Below, piece after piece: positions 13,223 to 22,529 of a stretch of DNA of 64,000 nt. The translations under genes and the position numbers were made by a program. A model generated the notes under the pieces. The model saw only the letters and a program-made list of their open reading frames with translations. It was not told the DNA's origin and made no database searches. Source of the stretch: Proteus terrae subsp. cibarius (GTDB lineage Bacteria; Pseudomonadota; Gammaproteobacteria; Enterobacterales; Enterobacteriaceae); the NCBI RefSeq assembly GCF_011045835.1, contig NZ_CP047349.1:1-64000 (forward strand), written 5' to 3'. The first letter of the stretch is position 1, and the number at the start of each line of letters is the position of its first letter.

Positions 13223-13681
13223 ATGAGCACAACACCAATAACTGTTTCAATTCAGTTTGTTGAACAAGAGCATTATGTTCAATGGTTGCCACATTGGTTA
13301 AGTTATCAAGCATTTTATAAAGTTGAGTTATCAGAAGAGACAACATTAAAAACATGGGCACGTTTTTTTGATGAAAAAGAACCTGTTTATTGTGCTGTAG
13401 TGATGGAAGGTGAAAAAGTATTAGGCTTTGTACATTACCTTTTTCATCGTTCAACATGGGCTGAAAGTGATTTTTGTTATTTAGAAGATTTATTTGTTTC
13501 ACCAGATACACGTGGTCGCCATGTAGGTAAGCAACTTATTGAGTTTGTTAATCAACAAGCAAAACAGCGTAATTGTGCTCGTTTATATTGGCATACACAG
13601 GAAACCAATTTACGTGGTCAGCGCTTATATAATTGGGTAGCAGAAAAACCGGGTGTGATTGAATACCGTATGGCGCTATAA
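13223..13681 (+). CDS. GNAT-family N-acetyltransferase
   Basis: Acetyl-CoA-dependent transferase of 152 residues from the ATG at 13223, chosen because AAGGAAG sits a few bases upstream; an in-frame ATG at 13199 has no ribosome site. Acetyl-CoA motif A is seen in LEDLFVSPDTRGRHVGKQL (R-x-x-V-G-K). The C-terminal WHTQETNLRGQRLYNWVAEK is typical of amino-acid or small-molecule GNATs. The substrate is unknown. Divergent from the MocR-type regulator and possibly controlled by it; followed by a terminator. Confidence 0.85.
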   Translation: MSTTPITVSIQFVEQEHYVQWLPHWLSYQAFYKVELSEETTLKTWARFFDEKEPVYCAVVMEGEKVLGFVHYLFHRSTWAESDFCYLEDLFVSPDTRGRHVGKQLIEFVNQQAKQRNCARLYWHTQETNLRGQRLYNWVAEKPGVIEYRMAL

Positions 13682-13710
13682 AAGAACGTTAGGTAGGACA
13701 GACAGGGTAT

Positions 13711-13741
13711 AAAAGAGATGGCGATATTTATCATCTCTTTT
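13711..13741. terminator. Bidirectional terminator between GNAT and Sel1-repeat genes
   Basis: Perfect 10-base inverted repeat AAAAGAGATG / CATCTCTTTT with an 11-base loop, located between two convergent genes. Confidence 0.75.
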
Positions 13742-13771
13742 CTGAGTTAGGGTTATTTATTCGATTTTGGG

Positions 13772-14509
13772 TTAATTAAACGCTTGTTGGCAATAAAACT
13801 CATTGCCAACTTTTTTTGCTTCTTCACAAGCTTGTTGCATTAATTCATCTGCTTTTTGCTTGTTTGGCTCGATAATATAATATTGACCAGAGAACATAAA
13901 AGAAGCCATTGCTTGAGCAAATCCTTCAAAAGTCATTTCATTAGCTTTTGCAAACCACATATTCGCTTTTTCAGTATCTACAGGTACATTACCCACTCCG
14001 CTATAAAGAACACCTAGCCAAATCGGAGCGTAAACAAGCTCTGGTTGATGAGTTGCTGCGGCTTCTTCTAATAATATAATTGCTTTTTTGTAATCTGTTT
14101 CACCAGATAAAGGTGCCATAAGAGCCGTTGCTAAACTTATTTTTCCTCTTATGCTTCCTTTATTTGCTGCGATTGTTGCTAATTTTCTCGCTTCAACATA
14201 ATAATTTTTAAAGTAAGGATCCGCATTAAATAAATAGAGATCAGCAAGTAATGCATAGGCATCGGCATAGTCGTTTTTTATTGCCTCATTTGCCCATAAT
14301 TGAGCATTAAGAATATTTTTTTCGACACCGGTTCCCATTAAATACATTTCAGCTAATTGATATTGAGCTGGTGCATTGTGATTTAGTGCTTCTTTGCGAG
14401 TATCTTCAAATTTTCTTTTGTCTTGCTCTTCAAAATTAGCATGTAAAGAAAACGAGAAAAAAAGTGTAATTAGGCTGATAAAGGTCGAAATATATTTAAT
14501 AAATGTCAT
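13772..14509 (-). CDS. Secreted Sel1-like repeat (tetratricopeptide-like) protein
   Basis: Protein of 245 residues from the ATG at 14509, chosen because it begins a clear signal peptide (MTFIKYISTFISLITLFF... ending in LHA before NFEEQ). The mature part contains helical Sel1-type repeats, for example YQLAEMYLMGTGVEKNILNA and later APIWLGVLYSGVGNVPVDTEKA. Such proteins are usually periplasmic adaptors in protein-protein contacts, but no partner is visible here. Two cysteines near the C-terminus (QQACEEAKKVGNEFYCQQ) could form a disulfide. Convergent with the GNAT gene and divergent from murQ. Confidence 0.75.
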   Translation of the reverse strand: MTFIKYISTFISLITLFFSFSLHANFEEQDKRKFEDTRKEALNHNAPAQYQLAEMYLMGTGVEKNILNAQLWANEAIKNDYADAYALLADLYLFNADPYFKNYYVEARKLATIAANKGSIRGKISLATALMAPLSGETDYKKAIILLEEAAATHQPELVYAPIWLGVLYSGVGNVPVDTEKANMWFAKANEMTFEGFAQAMASFMFSGQYYIIEPNKQKADELMQQACEEAKKVGNEFYCQQAFN

Positions 14510-14617
14510 GTAAGGTACCGTTTGTAATGATTTTGAAAATCTTACCAATAATAATGGTATAAAAGCAGTTTATTTCTTCGACTTAATCAAACAAATAATA
14601 ATATTGGGAGTGCGATA

Positions 14618-15517
14618 ATGGCGATTGACCTTAGCAATCTTGTCACAGAAAGTAGAAATCATAACAGTGAAAATATAGACACGCTTTCAACCTTCGATAT
14701 GCTAAAAGTCATTAATAATGAAGATAAAAAAGTGCCATTAGCAGTCGAAAAAACGTTACCTGAAATTACTCAATTAGTTGATAAAGTTGCGATTGCTTTT
14801 TCTCAAGGTGGTCGTCTTATTTATTGTGGCGCTGGTACATCGGGGCGATTAGGGATTTTAGATGCCAGTGAATGCCCTCCAACTTATGGTACACCTCATG
14901 AAATGGTGATTGGATTAATTGCTGGTGGACACAAGGCTATTTTACAAGCGGTCGAGAATGCAGAAGATAATACTCAATTAGGCGAACAAGATTTACGCCA
15001 ACTTAATTTTAATGAGCAAGATATTTTAGTGGGTATTACTGCAAGTGGTAGAACACCGTATGTGATAAGCGCTCTGCAGTATGCAAAATCATTAGGTGCA
15101 ACAACAGGGGCGATAAGTTGCAATCCAGAAAGCCCGATTGCCAAACTTGCTGATATTGCCATTACACCGATTGTGGGTGCTGAAGTGGTAACAGGTTCAT
15201 CACGTATGAAAGCCGGCACAGCACAAAAACTTATCTTAAATATGATAACAACAGGTGCGATGATAAAAATCGGCAAAGTTTTTGGTAATTTAATGGTGGA
15301 TGTTGAAGCGACTAATGCCAAATTGGTTGAACGCCAAATTCGCATTGTAATGCAAGCAACCGAGTGTGAAAGAGCTATCGCTGAAGAAGCGTTATCACAA
15401 TGTCATCGTCAGTGTAAAACGGCAATTCTTATGATCTTAGCAAATGTAGATGCACAGCAGGCCACACAGATGCTTAATCAAAACAAAGGATTTATTAGAA
15501 AGGCGTTGGGTGAGTGA
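14618..15517 (+). CDS. murQ: N-acetylmuramic acid 6-phosphate etherase
   Basis: Cleaves the lactyl ether of MurNAc 6-phosphate to give GlcNAc 6-phosphate and D-lactate during peptidoglycan recycling. Protein of 299 residues, family length. The SIS fold is recognised by [21 protein letters not shown] at about residues 69-89 and [11 protein letters not shown], with [12 protein letters not shown] further on. A GGGAG ribosome site precedes the ATG. Unlike E. coli, no MurP phosphotransferase gene follows; the gene appears monocistronic. Confidence 0.95.
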   Translation: MAIDLSNLVTESRNHNSENIDTLSTFDMLKVINNEDKKVPLAVEKTLPEITQLVDKVAIAFSQGGRLIYCGAGTSGRLGILDASECPPTYGTPHEMVIGLIAGGHKAILQAVENAEDNTQLGEQDLRQLNFNEQDILVGITASGRTPYVISALQYAKSLGATTGAISCNPESPIAKLADIAITPIVGAEVVTGSSRMKAGTAQKLILNMITTGAMIKIGKVFGNLMVDVEATNAKLVERQIRIVMQATECERAIAEEALSQCHRQCKTAILMILANVDAQQATQMLNQNKGFIRKALGE

Positions 15518-15570
15518 TTTAATGTATAATTTATAAAAATGAAGCCAATAAAAATTAGAAACTTATTATA

Positions 15571-15606
15571 AAAAAGCCAGCAAATACAAGGTATCTACTG
15601 GCTTAA
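15571..15606 (-). terminator. Terminator of yicC
   Basis: Stem AAGCCAG / CTGGCTT with a 17-base loop; read on the minus strand the stem is followed by a run of six T, so it ends leftward transcription from yicC. Confidence 0.8.
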
Positions 15607-15633
15607 TGATAGGCTGTAAACCGCTAAGAAATC

Positions 15634-16497
15634 TTACTCAATATTTTGAATTTGCTCACGCATTTGTTCAATTAAAACTTTTAATTCAATGGCTGAATTA
15701 GTGACTTCAGTATTAATTGATTTCGATGCTAATGTATTGGATTCACGGTTAAATTCTTGCATCATAAAATCAAGACGGCGACCTACGGCTTCTTTTTTTA
15801 CAAGAATTTTTCGTGTTTCTTTAACGTGAGCTTCTAATCTATCAAGCTCTTCAGCAACATCTAAACGTTGCGCTAACATCACTAACTCTTGCTCTAAACG
15901 ATTATTATCAATTTGAACTTGAGCTTCTTCTAATTTGCTTGTTAAGCGTTCACGTTGCCATTGTAAAACTTCTGGCATCTGTGCTCTCACCTTAACAACT
16001 TCTTCGCAAACAGCATCTAAACGCTGTTCGATAAGTACTTTCAGTGATTGCCCTTCTGCTTCACGGCTTGCGATGAAGGCGTCGATCGCTAAATCTAATT
16101 CAGCTAAAAGCTCAGTACCAATGGCATCTAAATCTTGCTCTTGTGCGGAAATAACACCCGGCCAACGTAAAATATCAAATGGGCTGATAGTCCCTTCATG
16201 GCTGTGGCTTTTTACCCAGTTGGCAGAAACAATCAGTTGTTTTGCTAAATTTTCATCAAGATTAAGTTCGCCTTGAAAGCGAGCATTAAGATCAAAACGT
16301 AAGTTACATTCAATTTTACCGCGCGTTAAGCGATTACGTAGACGTTCACGAATAACAGGTTCTAAACTACGTAATTGCTCAGGTAAACGAATATAAGTTT
16401 CAAGGTAGCGTTGGTTGACGGAACGTAGTTCCCATGCAGCGCTACCCCAGTCTTTTTTGATGTCTCGGCGAGCAAAAGCGGTCATGCTACGGATCAT
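15634..16497 (-). CDS. yicC: YicC/YloC-family endoribonuclease
   Basis: Conserved cytoplasmic protein of 287 residues, the usual size. The N-terminus MIRSMTAFARRD and the C-terminal KKEAVGRRLDFMMQEFNRE, followed by NTLASKS, are family hallmarks. The E. coli homologue has been linked to RNA decay, including of the small RNA RyhB. A long helical middle section (about residues 120-260) could form coiled coil. Divergent from rph, the conserved enterobacterial arrangement. Confidence 0.93.
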   Translation of the reverse strand: MIRSMTAFARRDIKKDWGSAAWELRSVNQRYLETYIRLPEQLRSLEPVIRERLRNRLTRGKIECNLRFDLNARFQGELNLDENLAKQLIVSANWVKSHSHEGTISPFDILRWPGVISAQEQDLDAIGTELLAELDLAIDAFIASREAEGQSLKVLIEQRLDAVCEEVVKVRAQMPEVLQWQRERLTSKLEEAQVQIDNNRLEQELVMLAQRLDVAEELDRLEAHVKETRKILVKKEAVGRRLDFMMQEFNRESNTLASKSINTEVTNSAIELKVLIEQMREQIQNIE

Positions 16498-16556
16498 AAT
16501 AAGGTCTCAATAGTGTAAAAGATGATACGATTATAACCCTAGGCATCGATACAGGA

Positions 16557-16585
16557 TAGGCATAAGCCATTTTAGGTCGTATAAT
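16557..16585 (+). promoter_or_regulatory. Probable promoter of rph-pyrE
   Basis: A -35-like TAGGCA (16557-16562) and a perfect -10 TATAAT (16580-16585) are separated by 17 bases, about 38 bases upstream of the rph start codon. Confidence 0.65.
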
Positions 16586-16622
16586 GCGCCCCCAATATGT
16601 CAGAGAAAGCGGAGATAACACC

Positions 16623-17339
16623 ATGCGTCCAGCAGACAGACAAGCAGACCAAGTACGTCCTATTACCATCACTCGCCATTATACAAAACACGCTGAGGGT
16701 TCTGTATTAGTCGAATTTGGTGATACTAAAGTCTTGTGTAACGCCACTGTAGAAGAGGGTGTACCACGTTTTCTTAAAGGGCAAGGGCAAGGTTGGGTAA
16801 CCGCAGAATACGGTATGCTTCCTCGCGCAACAAATAGTCGTAATGCACGTGAAGCGGCTCGTGGTAAACAAACCGGCCGTACTATGGAAATTCAACGCTT
16901 AATTGCACGCTCATTACGTGCTGCTGTTGATTTAAAAGCATTAGGTGAATTCACTATCACTGTTGATTGTGATGTTATTCAAGCTGATGGAGGTACACGT
17001 ACGGCCTCTATCTCTGGTGCTTGCGTCGCATTAGTTGATGCTTTAAATAAAATGGTTGAAGAAGGTAAACTGAAAAAGAGCCCTCTTAAATCAATGGTCG
17101 CCGCTGTATCTGTGGGAATTGTTGATGGTGAACCATTATGCGATCTCGAATATGTTGAAGATTCTGCCGCAGAAACAGATATGAATGTGGTGATGATTGA
17201 TGATGGTCGTATGATTGAAGTTCAAGGTACGGCAGAAGGCGCACCATTTAGCCATGAAGAATTACTTGCTTTACTCGCCCTTGCAAAGGGGGGGTTAGAG
17301 AAAATATTTGAAGCGCAAAAAGAGGCGCTTAAGCAATAA
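16623..17339 (+). CDS. rph: Ribonuclease PH
   Basis: Phosphate-dependent 3' exoribonuclease that trims tRNA 3' ends. From the ATG at 16623 it has 238 residues, the length of the active enzyme; the 13-codon upstream extension is not family-like and GGAG precedes the chosen start. Conserved motifs include [16 protein letters not shown], the arginine-rich RNSRN-type segment ([19 protein letters not shown]) and the metal-binding [15 protein letters not shown]. It is cotranscribed with pyrE, with an attenuator between the two. Confidence 0.96.
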   Translation: MRPADRQADQVRPITITRHYTKHAEGSVLVEFGDTKVLCNATVEEGVPRFLKGQGQGWVTAEYGMLPRATNSRNAREAARGKQTGRTMEIQRLIARSLRAAVDLKALGEFTITVDCDVIQADGGTRTASISGACVALVDALNKMVEEGKLKKSPLKSMVAAVSVGIVDGEPLCDLEYVEDSAAETDMNVVMIDDGRMIEVQGTAEGAPFSHEELLALLALAKGGLEKIFEAQKEALKQ

Positions 17340-17350
17340 ATTATATTTTT

Positions 17351-17376
17351 AAGGCGACTGAGAAGTCGCCTTTTTT
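17351..17376 (+). terminator. pyrE attenuator
   Basis: Perfect 7-base stem GGCGACT / AGTCGCC with a GAGA loop, followed by six T, lies between rph and pyrE. A T-rich stretch (TTATATTTTT) precedes it. In E. coli the same position holds the UTP-sensitive attenuator in which rph translation is coupled to transcription; the arrangement here fits that model. Confidence 0.85.
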
Positions 17377-17419
17377 ATGCCTAAAATTTGTCATCAAGTA
17401 ACGTAGAGAGGAGAAAGAA

Positions 17420-18064
17420 ATGAAAGCCTACCAACGCCGCTTTATCGAACTAGCATTAGCAAAAAATGTCCTGAAATTTGGTGAGTTTACACTGAAATCA
17501 GGAAGGGTGAGTCCTTACTTTTTTAATGCCGGTTTATTTAATACAGGGCGTGATTTGGCTTTACTGGGGCAGTTCTATGCGCAAACATTATTAGATAATA
17601 ATGTGTCTTGTGATGTGCTGTTTGGGCCCGCTTATAAAGGGATACCTATTGCAACCACAACGGCAGTCGCATTGGTTGAACATCATGATATCGATATCCC
17701 TTACTGTTTTAATCGTAAAGAGGCTAAAGATCATGGTGAAGGAGGAACATTAGTAGGAAGCCCATTGAAAGGTAATGTTGTGATTGTCGATGATGTCATT
17801 ACAGCAGGTACTGCAATTCGGGAATCAATGGAAATCATAAAACAGCATGATGCAACGCTTTCTGCTGTGTTATTAAGTTTGGATAGACAAGAGAAAGGGC
17901 GAGAAGAACTTTCCGCAATACAAGAGTTAAAACGTGATTATCAATGCCAAGTGTATTCGATTATTACCTTGGATGATTTAATTAGTTATCTAAGTGAGAA
18001 TAAAACATTGTCTGAGCATTTACCTGCGGTTAAAGCTTATCGAGAGCGCTATGGCGTGAATTAA
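17420..18064 (+). CDS. pyrE: Orotate phosphoribosyltransferase
   Basis: Transfers phosphoribose from PRPP to orotate in pyrimidine synthesis. Protein of 214 residues. The PRPP-binding motif [16 protein letters not shown] is at about residues 120-135 and the catalytic flexible loop EAKDHGEGG is just before it. The start is preceded by GAGAGGAG. Probably controlled by the attenuator immediately upstream. Confidence 0.97.
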   Translation: MKAYQRRFIELALAKNVLKFGEFTLKSGRVSPYFFNAGLFNTGRDLALLGQFYAQTLLDNNVSCDVLFGPAYKGIPIATTTAVALVEHHDIDIPYCFNRKEAKDHGEGGTLVGSPLKGNVVIVDDVITAGTAIRESMEIIKQHDATLSAVLLSLDRQEKGREELSAIQELKRDYQCQVYSIITLDDLISYLSENKTLSEHLPAVKAYRERYGVN

Positions 18065-18110
18065 TAAAGTGAATACGCGATAAACGAATTGGTCGATTAG
18101 AGATAAAAAA

Positions 18111-18139
18111 AAGCCCTCGCCCAATTATGGGCGGGGTGA
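18111..18139 (-). terminator. Terminator downstream of slmA
   Basis: GC-rich stem (CCCTCGCCC paired with GGGCGGGGT, allowing G-T pairs) with a six-base AATTAT loop. On the minus strand the stem is followed by a run of nine T. It therefore ends leftward transcription, 235 bases beyond the slmA stop, leaving an unusually long 3' tail. Confidence 0.85.
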
Positions 18140-18271
18140 GTAGTACAATGAATCTTCTGCGACAATTATCACAGATATTGAAATATAAAAAGGACTTTTA
18201 CAGCAGGGGCAAAGCGAGTCGCTAATGCCACAATGTAGGAAGTGCACGAGTGCCATTCCTGATAAATACAT
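18125..18271 (-). CDS. Possible small cysteine-rich protein (48 residues), unproven
   Basis: In the 308-base gap between pyrE and slmA the minus strand has a 48-codon frame from ATG 18271. A cysteine cluster CPCCK follows an earlier HCG, with an alternative start at 18256. Its TAA stop falls inside the loop of the terminator hairpin, which is unusual. No convincing ribosome site precedes either ATG, and I do not recognise the product. The region also holds a hairpin (AGGAA/TTCCT with an inner GCAC/GTGC), so a small RNA or an slmA 3' untranslated region are equally possible. Confidence 0.22.
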   Translation of the reverse strand: MYLSGMALVHFLHCGISDSLCPCCKSPFYISISVIIVAEDSLYYSPRP

Positions 18272-18372
18272 TTAGGTAACTGTGTACCAGAGGACGCATG
18301 TTAACACAAATAAGAAAAAAACGGCATAGCTGTAAATTTCAAATTGTTGAGTTAAATCACGAGTCCATCATT

Positions 18373-18975
18373 TCATTGTAACTGTGCCAAAATTAATGGC
18401 CAGCGAGCTTCAAATTCTTGAGTGGGTTGATAGCGAAATTCTGTGCGTACAAAGCGCGCTAACATACCTTCACAAAAAGCGAGTAGTTGTGAAGCAAGTA
18501 ATGCTTCATCATGCAAGAAAGCACTACCTTCACGAATTTTACGCTCTTTAATGACTTGTCGTAGTTGAACCTCAATACGCTCATAAAGCTGGTTTATTCG
18601 CCCTTGTAATCTGTCTTGTTCAAACATCAATGCATGACCAGTCAAAATACGAGATAGCCCCGGGTTTTTCTCAGCAAAACCGAGGATCAAGATAAGAATT
18701 AAGCGAATTCTTGCAACAGCCTCTTTTTCGTCTTTTAAAATCAAATTAATACGGGAGACTAAGCTATCTTCGATAAACTCAATCAAGCTATCAAACATTT
18801 TGGTTTTACTGGGAAAATGTCGATAGAGTGCGGCTTCAGATACACCAACAGTAGCGGCAAGTTTTGCCGTTGTGATGCGCTGACTACCATCACTTGATTC
18901 CAACATTTGGGCAAGTGACTGTAAGATTTCATCCCGTCTATTTCTTTTCTTTTTGGTTTCTTTTTCTTCTGCCAT
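18373..18975 (-). CDS. slmA: Nucleoid occlusion factor SlmA
   Basis: TetR-family DNA-binding protein that blocks FtsZ ring assembly over the nucleoid. The start at 18975 ([19 protein letters not shown]) gives 200 residues, close to the E. coli 198; the nine-codon upstream extension is not family-like. The N-terminal helix-turn-helix is in [21 protein letters not shown], and the body ([28 protein letters not shown]) matches SlmA rather than a generic TetR repressor. It follows coaBC-dut in the usual order. Confidence 0.96.
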   Translation of the reverse strand: MAEEKETKKKRNRRDEILQSLAQMLESSDGSQRITTAKLAATVGVSEAALYRHFPSKTKMFDSLIEFIEDSLVSRINLILKDEKEAVARIRLILILILGFAEKNPGLSRILTGHALMFEQDRLQGRINQLYERIEVQLRQVIKERKIREGSAFLHDEALLASQLLAFCEGMLARFVRTEFRYQPTQEFEARWPLILAQLQ

Positions 18976-19088
18976 GACTGATAAGGCCCCTGCTAAAAGC
19001 AAAACAAATCAGTAAACCTTTGCACTAAGGTTTTTTAGTGCAAAGGGAGTGATATCGTCATTGATATAATTAATGCAAGACGTATTTA

Positions 19089-19547
19089 TTATTGGCGGCC
19101 GGAGTGACCAAAGCCACCGCTACCACGTTCCGTTGCGGTAAAATCTTCAACAATATTAAATTCAGCTTGAACGACGGGTACGATAATCATTTGAGCAATA
19201 CGCTCACCCGGTTCGATGGTAAATGCTGTTTGACCACGATTCCAAACAGATACCATCAGTTGACCTTGGTAATCGGAATCAATCAGCCCAACTAAGTTAC
19301 CTAATACAACACCGTGTTTATGGCCTAAACCTGAGCGAGGAAGTACCATTGCTGCTAATCCTTCATCGGCAATATGTACAGCAAGACCTGTAGGTAATAA
19401 TTCGGTTTGCCCTGGTTCAAGAACTAATGGTGCATCAAGGCAAGCGCGTAAATCTAAACCAGCAGAGCCTGTCGTGGCATAAGCAGGAAGTGGATATTCT
19501 TGACCAATACGTGCATCAAGGATTTTAACATCAATTTTTTTCATCAT
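19089..19547 (-). CDS. dut: Deoxyuridine 5'-triphosphate nucleotidohydrolase (dUTPase)
   Basis: Hydrolyses dUTP to dUMP, preventing uracil incorporation and supplying thymidylate synthesis. Protein of 152 residues; a second ATG directly follows the first (19544), which would give the E. coli length of 151. The five trimeric dUTPase motifs are present, including [34 protein letters not shown] and the C-terminal [10 protein letters not shown]. The start lies inside the 3' end of coaBC with a 17-base overlap, suggesting coupled expression. Confidence 0.97.
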   Translation of the reverse strand: MMKKIDVKILDARIGQEYPLPAYATTGSAGLDLRACLDAPLVLEPGQTELLPTGLAVHIADEGLAAMVLPRSGLGHKHGVVLGNLVGLIDSDYQGQLMVSVWNRGQTAFTIEPGERIAQMIIVPVVQAEFNIVEDFTATERGSGGFGHSGRQ

Positions 19548-20742
19548 AATGTTTGGCTATCTCGTCAAGTAGGCGATGGCTAAGTTGTGCTTTACTACTG
19601 TGTGGTAAGCGCACTTCTCCATTAGCCCAAATAAGGTGTAATGCATTATTGTCACTGTTAAAGCCTTGATTTTCTATTGAAACATCATTGGCACAGATTA
19701 AATCGAGTTGCTTTTGTTCTCGTTTTTTGCGGGCATATTCTTCCACATTCTGGGTTTCGGCTGCAAATCCAACAACAAAAGGACGGTGTTCAATCATTTT
19801 TCCGACACTCGCGACAATGTCGGGGTTTTTTACCATAGTGATGGTGACTTCATCACCTTGTTTTTTTATTTTTTCAGTCGCGATAAGTTTAGCGCGGTAA
19901 TCTGCAACCGCCGCACAACCAATAAAAATATCTTGTGAAGGTGCGATTAGCATCACTTGTTCATACATTTCTTGTGCGCTTTCAACGTCAATACGTTTAA
20001 CACAAGCGGGTGTCGGTAATGTGACAGGCCCTGCGATAAGTGTGACATCAGCTCCACGTAATGCGGCCGCTTGTGCAATCGCAAATCCCATTTTCCCGGA
20101 GCTATGATTACTGATAAAACGCACTGGATCTAAGGCTTCACGAGTCGGACCTGCGGTTATCGTAATTTTTTTACCTGCAAAATCTTGTGGCTGTAAAGCA
20201 AGTTGTTTTTCAGCTAATGCGACAAGAGCTAAAGGATCTAACATTCGTCCCGGTCCTACATCACCACAAGCTTGGCTACCTGAGTCAGGCCCCCAAATTA
20301 AACAGCCTCGTTGTTCTAAAGCGGATAAATTTTCTTGTGTAATCGTGGCTCTGTACATTTGCTGATTCATTGCTGGCGCAATAGCGATAGGTGCACTACT
20401 CGCTAAACAGAGTGTGGTAAGTAAATCATTTGCCATACCCACTCGTAAACGCGCAATAAGATCGGCAGTAGCAGGTGCAAGTAGAATTAAATCAGCCCAT
20501 TTACCTAATTCAATATGCCCCATAGCGGCTTCTGCAGCTGGATCAAGTAAATCATCCGCAACAGGAAAACCAGAAACAGCTTGTAGTGATAAAGGTGTCA
20601 CAAATGCATGAGCTGCGGGTGTCATTACAACTCGCACAATTGCCCCTTTCTCACGTAAACGGCGTACAAGTTCAGGTGCTTTATAGGCCGCAATACCACC
20701 ACTGATACCAAGAATAATCTTTTTGTCGTGAAGTGTAGTCAT
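19531..20742 (-). CDS. coaBC: Bifunctional phosphopantothenoylcysteine decarboxylase/synthetase
   Basis: Carries out two steps of coenzyme A synthesis: CTP-dependent joining of cysteine to phosphopantothenate (CoaB) and FMN-dependent decarboxylation (CoaC). The start at 20742 gives 403 residues; a 15-codon upstream extension is not family-like. The N-terminal CoaC domain shows [15 protein letters not shown] and the active-site PAMNQQMY. The C-terminal CoaB domain begins near residue 190 with [25 protein letters not shown]. It overlaps dut. Confidence 0.96.
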   Translation of the reverse strand: MTTLHDKKIILGISGGIAAYKAPELVRRLREKGAIVRVVMTPAAHAFVTPLSLQAVSGFPVADDLLDPAAEAAMGHIELGKWADLILLAPATADLIARLRVGMANDLLTTLCLASSAPIAIAPAMNQQMYRATITQENLSALEQRGCLIWGPDSGSQACGDVGPGRMLDPLALVALAEKQLALQPQDFAGKKITITAGPTREALDPVRFISNHSSGKMGFAIAQAAALRGADVTLIAGPVTLPTPACVKRIDVESAQEMYEQVMLIAPSQDIFIGCAAVADYRAKLIATEKIKKQGDEVTITMVKNPDIVASVGKMIEHRPFVVGFAAETQNVEEYARKKREQKQLDLICANDVSIENQGFNSDNNALHLIWANGEVRLPHSSKAQLSHRLLDEIAKHYDEKN

Positions 20743-20910
20743 GATGAAATGCCTAAGTACATAAATAATTGCCCGTAATTTTACCACAAGGTCATTGTGA
20801 ATTCGGAATTCTATGTAACTTCATGTTTTATAGATTAAATTTTTGCGATTCATCTCGCATAAATTTTATATGTGTCTTTTTTATACAAGATTAGCAGTTT
20901 ATAGTAAATT

Positions 20911-20930
20911 AACTGTATAAAACAACAGTT
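20911..20930. promoter_or_regulatory. LexA (SOS) box upstream of radC
   Basis: AACTGTATAAAACAACAGTT contains CTGT-N8-ACAG exactly (20913-20928), with the AT-rich centre typical of gammaproteobacterial LexA boxes. It is 117 bases upstream of the radC start and 170 upstream of coaBC, and overlaps a TATAAA that could be a -10 element. A longer perfect palindrome, TAAAACAAC-A-GTTGTTTTA, overlaps its right half (20918-20936). Confidence 0.7.
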
Positions 20931-21045
20931 GTTTTACGATTAGCATTTAATGATGAGTGATGTTTCACCTAAATCCTAATGTTTATGTAAATAGATAAAA
21001 TAGATCATTAATACCACTGCCTTTACTTAATTAAGGAGTCCACGG

Positions 21046-21717
21046 ATGGAAAATCAATCGGTTAGTGAACTTTTACCTAGAGAAAAATTATTACTTTATG
21101 GCGTTGAATCACTCACTGATATTGAGTTATTGGCGCTCTTTTTACGCACAGGCACTTATGAAAAATCTGTATTAGAACTGGCAGCGTTTTTACTGAAAGA
21201 GTGTGGTTCTCTTTATCATGTTATTAATGCTGATTATGAAACCTTAGGGCGTTTTAAAGGTGTTGGTGTAGGAAAGTTTACCCAGCTACAAGCGATTAAT
21301 GAAATGGCACAGCGCTTTTCTACAACACAATTTATGTATAAAAATGTATTATCTTCTTCAGAAGATACAAAGTATTACTTACAAAAATTATTGCATTGGC
21401 GAGACAGAGAAGTGTTTGTGGTACTGTTTCTCGATAATCAAAATCAATTGATTGCATTTGAAGAGATGTTTAAAGGAACAATTAACAGAGTAGAGGTTCA
21501 TCCTAGAGAAATTGTCCGTCAATCAATAAAAAAGAATGCAACATCTATCATTCTTGCTCATAATCACCCTTCTGGTATTTGCGAACCAAGTCTCGCAGAT
21601 AAAGTAATAACAGAAAAAATTTTTACTGCTTGCCAATTAGTGGGTGTAAATGTACTCGATCACCTTGTGATAGGGCATGATAATTGTGTTTCTTTCGCAG
21701 AACGAGGTTGGTTGTAG
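21046..21717 (+). CDS. radC: RadC family protein (JAB/MPN domain)
   Basis: Protein of 223 residues with an N-terminal helix-hairpin-helix-like segment (YHVINADYETLGRFKGVGVGKFTQL) and a C-terminal JAB1/MPN-type metalloprotease fold. The metal motif is HNHPSG followed by a downstream aspartate (LAHNHPSGICEPSLAD). Despite the name, a direct role in recombination repair is not established for the family. AAGGAG precedes the start at good spacing. A LexA-type box upstream suggests induction by DNA damage. The location between coaBC and rpmB is the conserved one. Confidence 0.94.
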   Translation: MENQSVSELLPREKLLLYGVESLTDIELLALFLRTGTYEKSVLELAAFLLKECGSLYHVINADYETLGRFKGVGVGKFTQLQAINEMAQRFSTTQFMYKNVLSSSEDTKYYLQKLLHWRDREVFVVLFLDNQNQLIAFEEMFKGTINRVEVHPREIVRQSIKKNATSIILAHNHPSGICEPSLADKVITEKIFTACQLVGVNVLDHLVIGHDNCVSFAERGWL

Positions 21718-21760
21718 CAAATATTTTTGTAATTATTGTCAATCTTTATTTGTACGGGTC

Positions 21761-21789
21761 TTGAGCGTTGAGGCCATTGGGCGTATACT
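21761..21789 (+). promoter_or_regulatory. Promoter of rpmB-rpmG
   Basis: TTGAGC (21761-21766) and TATACT (21784-21789) are separated by exactly 17 bases, giving a transcript with a leader of roughly 170 bases before rpmB. Confidence 0.75.
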
Positions 21790-21810
21790 ACGCCACCTTT
21801 GAGGATCTTG

Positions 21811-21922
21811 GGTTTGGCGAGAAGAGCCTATCTCAGCAAGTTTTTTCTGAGGTGTTTACACAGTTTTTCAATCGTTAAAAGTTGCTGAGATGGGCTCCAA
21901 AGCCTGACGAGGCGGTCAAACC
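21811..21922 (+). promoter_or_regulatory. Structured leader RNA of rpmB
   Basis: The 5' untranslated region folds on paper into a three-way junction. GGTTTG (21811-21816) pairs with CAAACC (21917-21922). Inside are a 15-base stem (21825-21839 with 21882-21896, one G-U pair) and a small hairpin GCCT-GACG-AGGC (21902-21913). It lies between the rpmB promoter and start codon, so autogenous control by a ribosomal protein is plausible. That role is inference. Confidence 0.55.
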
Positions 21923-21943
21923 TGATATTAAAGCTCGAGCTGA

Positions 21944-22201
<258 letters not shown>

Positions 22202-22209
22202 GGAGCTGA

Positions 22210-22380
<171 letters not shown>

Positions 22381-22393
22381 TTTTAGTTTTCTT

Positions 22394-22423
22394 AAAAAAC
22401 CCGACCTTAGTGTCGGGTTTTTT
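22394..22423 (+). terminator. Terminator of rpmB-rpmG
   Basis: Stem AAAAAACCCGAC / GTCGGGTTTTTT with a six-base loop; a classic intrinsic terminator 14 bases beyond rpmG. Confidence 0.92.
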
Positions 22424-22529
22424 GTTATCTGGAGCCTGCTAAGTATAACAAAGTAAAGCTATTGTGATCTTAGCTTACTCTTTAGTTATACTATGGCTCT
22501 TTTTAAATCATCAGATAAATGGATTGCGG

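Noticed and set aside
13197..13511. Minus-strand frame of 104 codons over the GNAT gene
   Set aside because: Antisense shadow; low-complexity Leu/Gln content, no family match.
16530..16600. tRNA gene between yicC and rph
   Set aside because: No cloverleaf; the GC-poor sequence fits a promoter instead.
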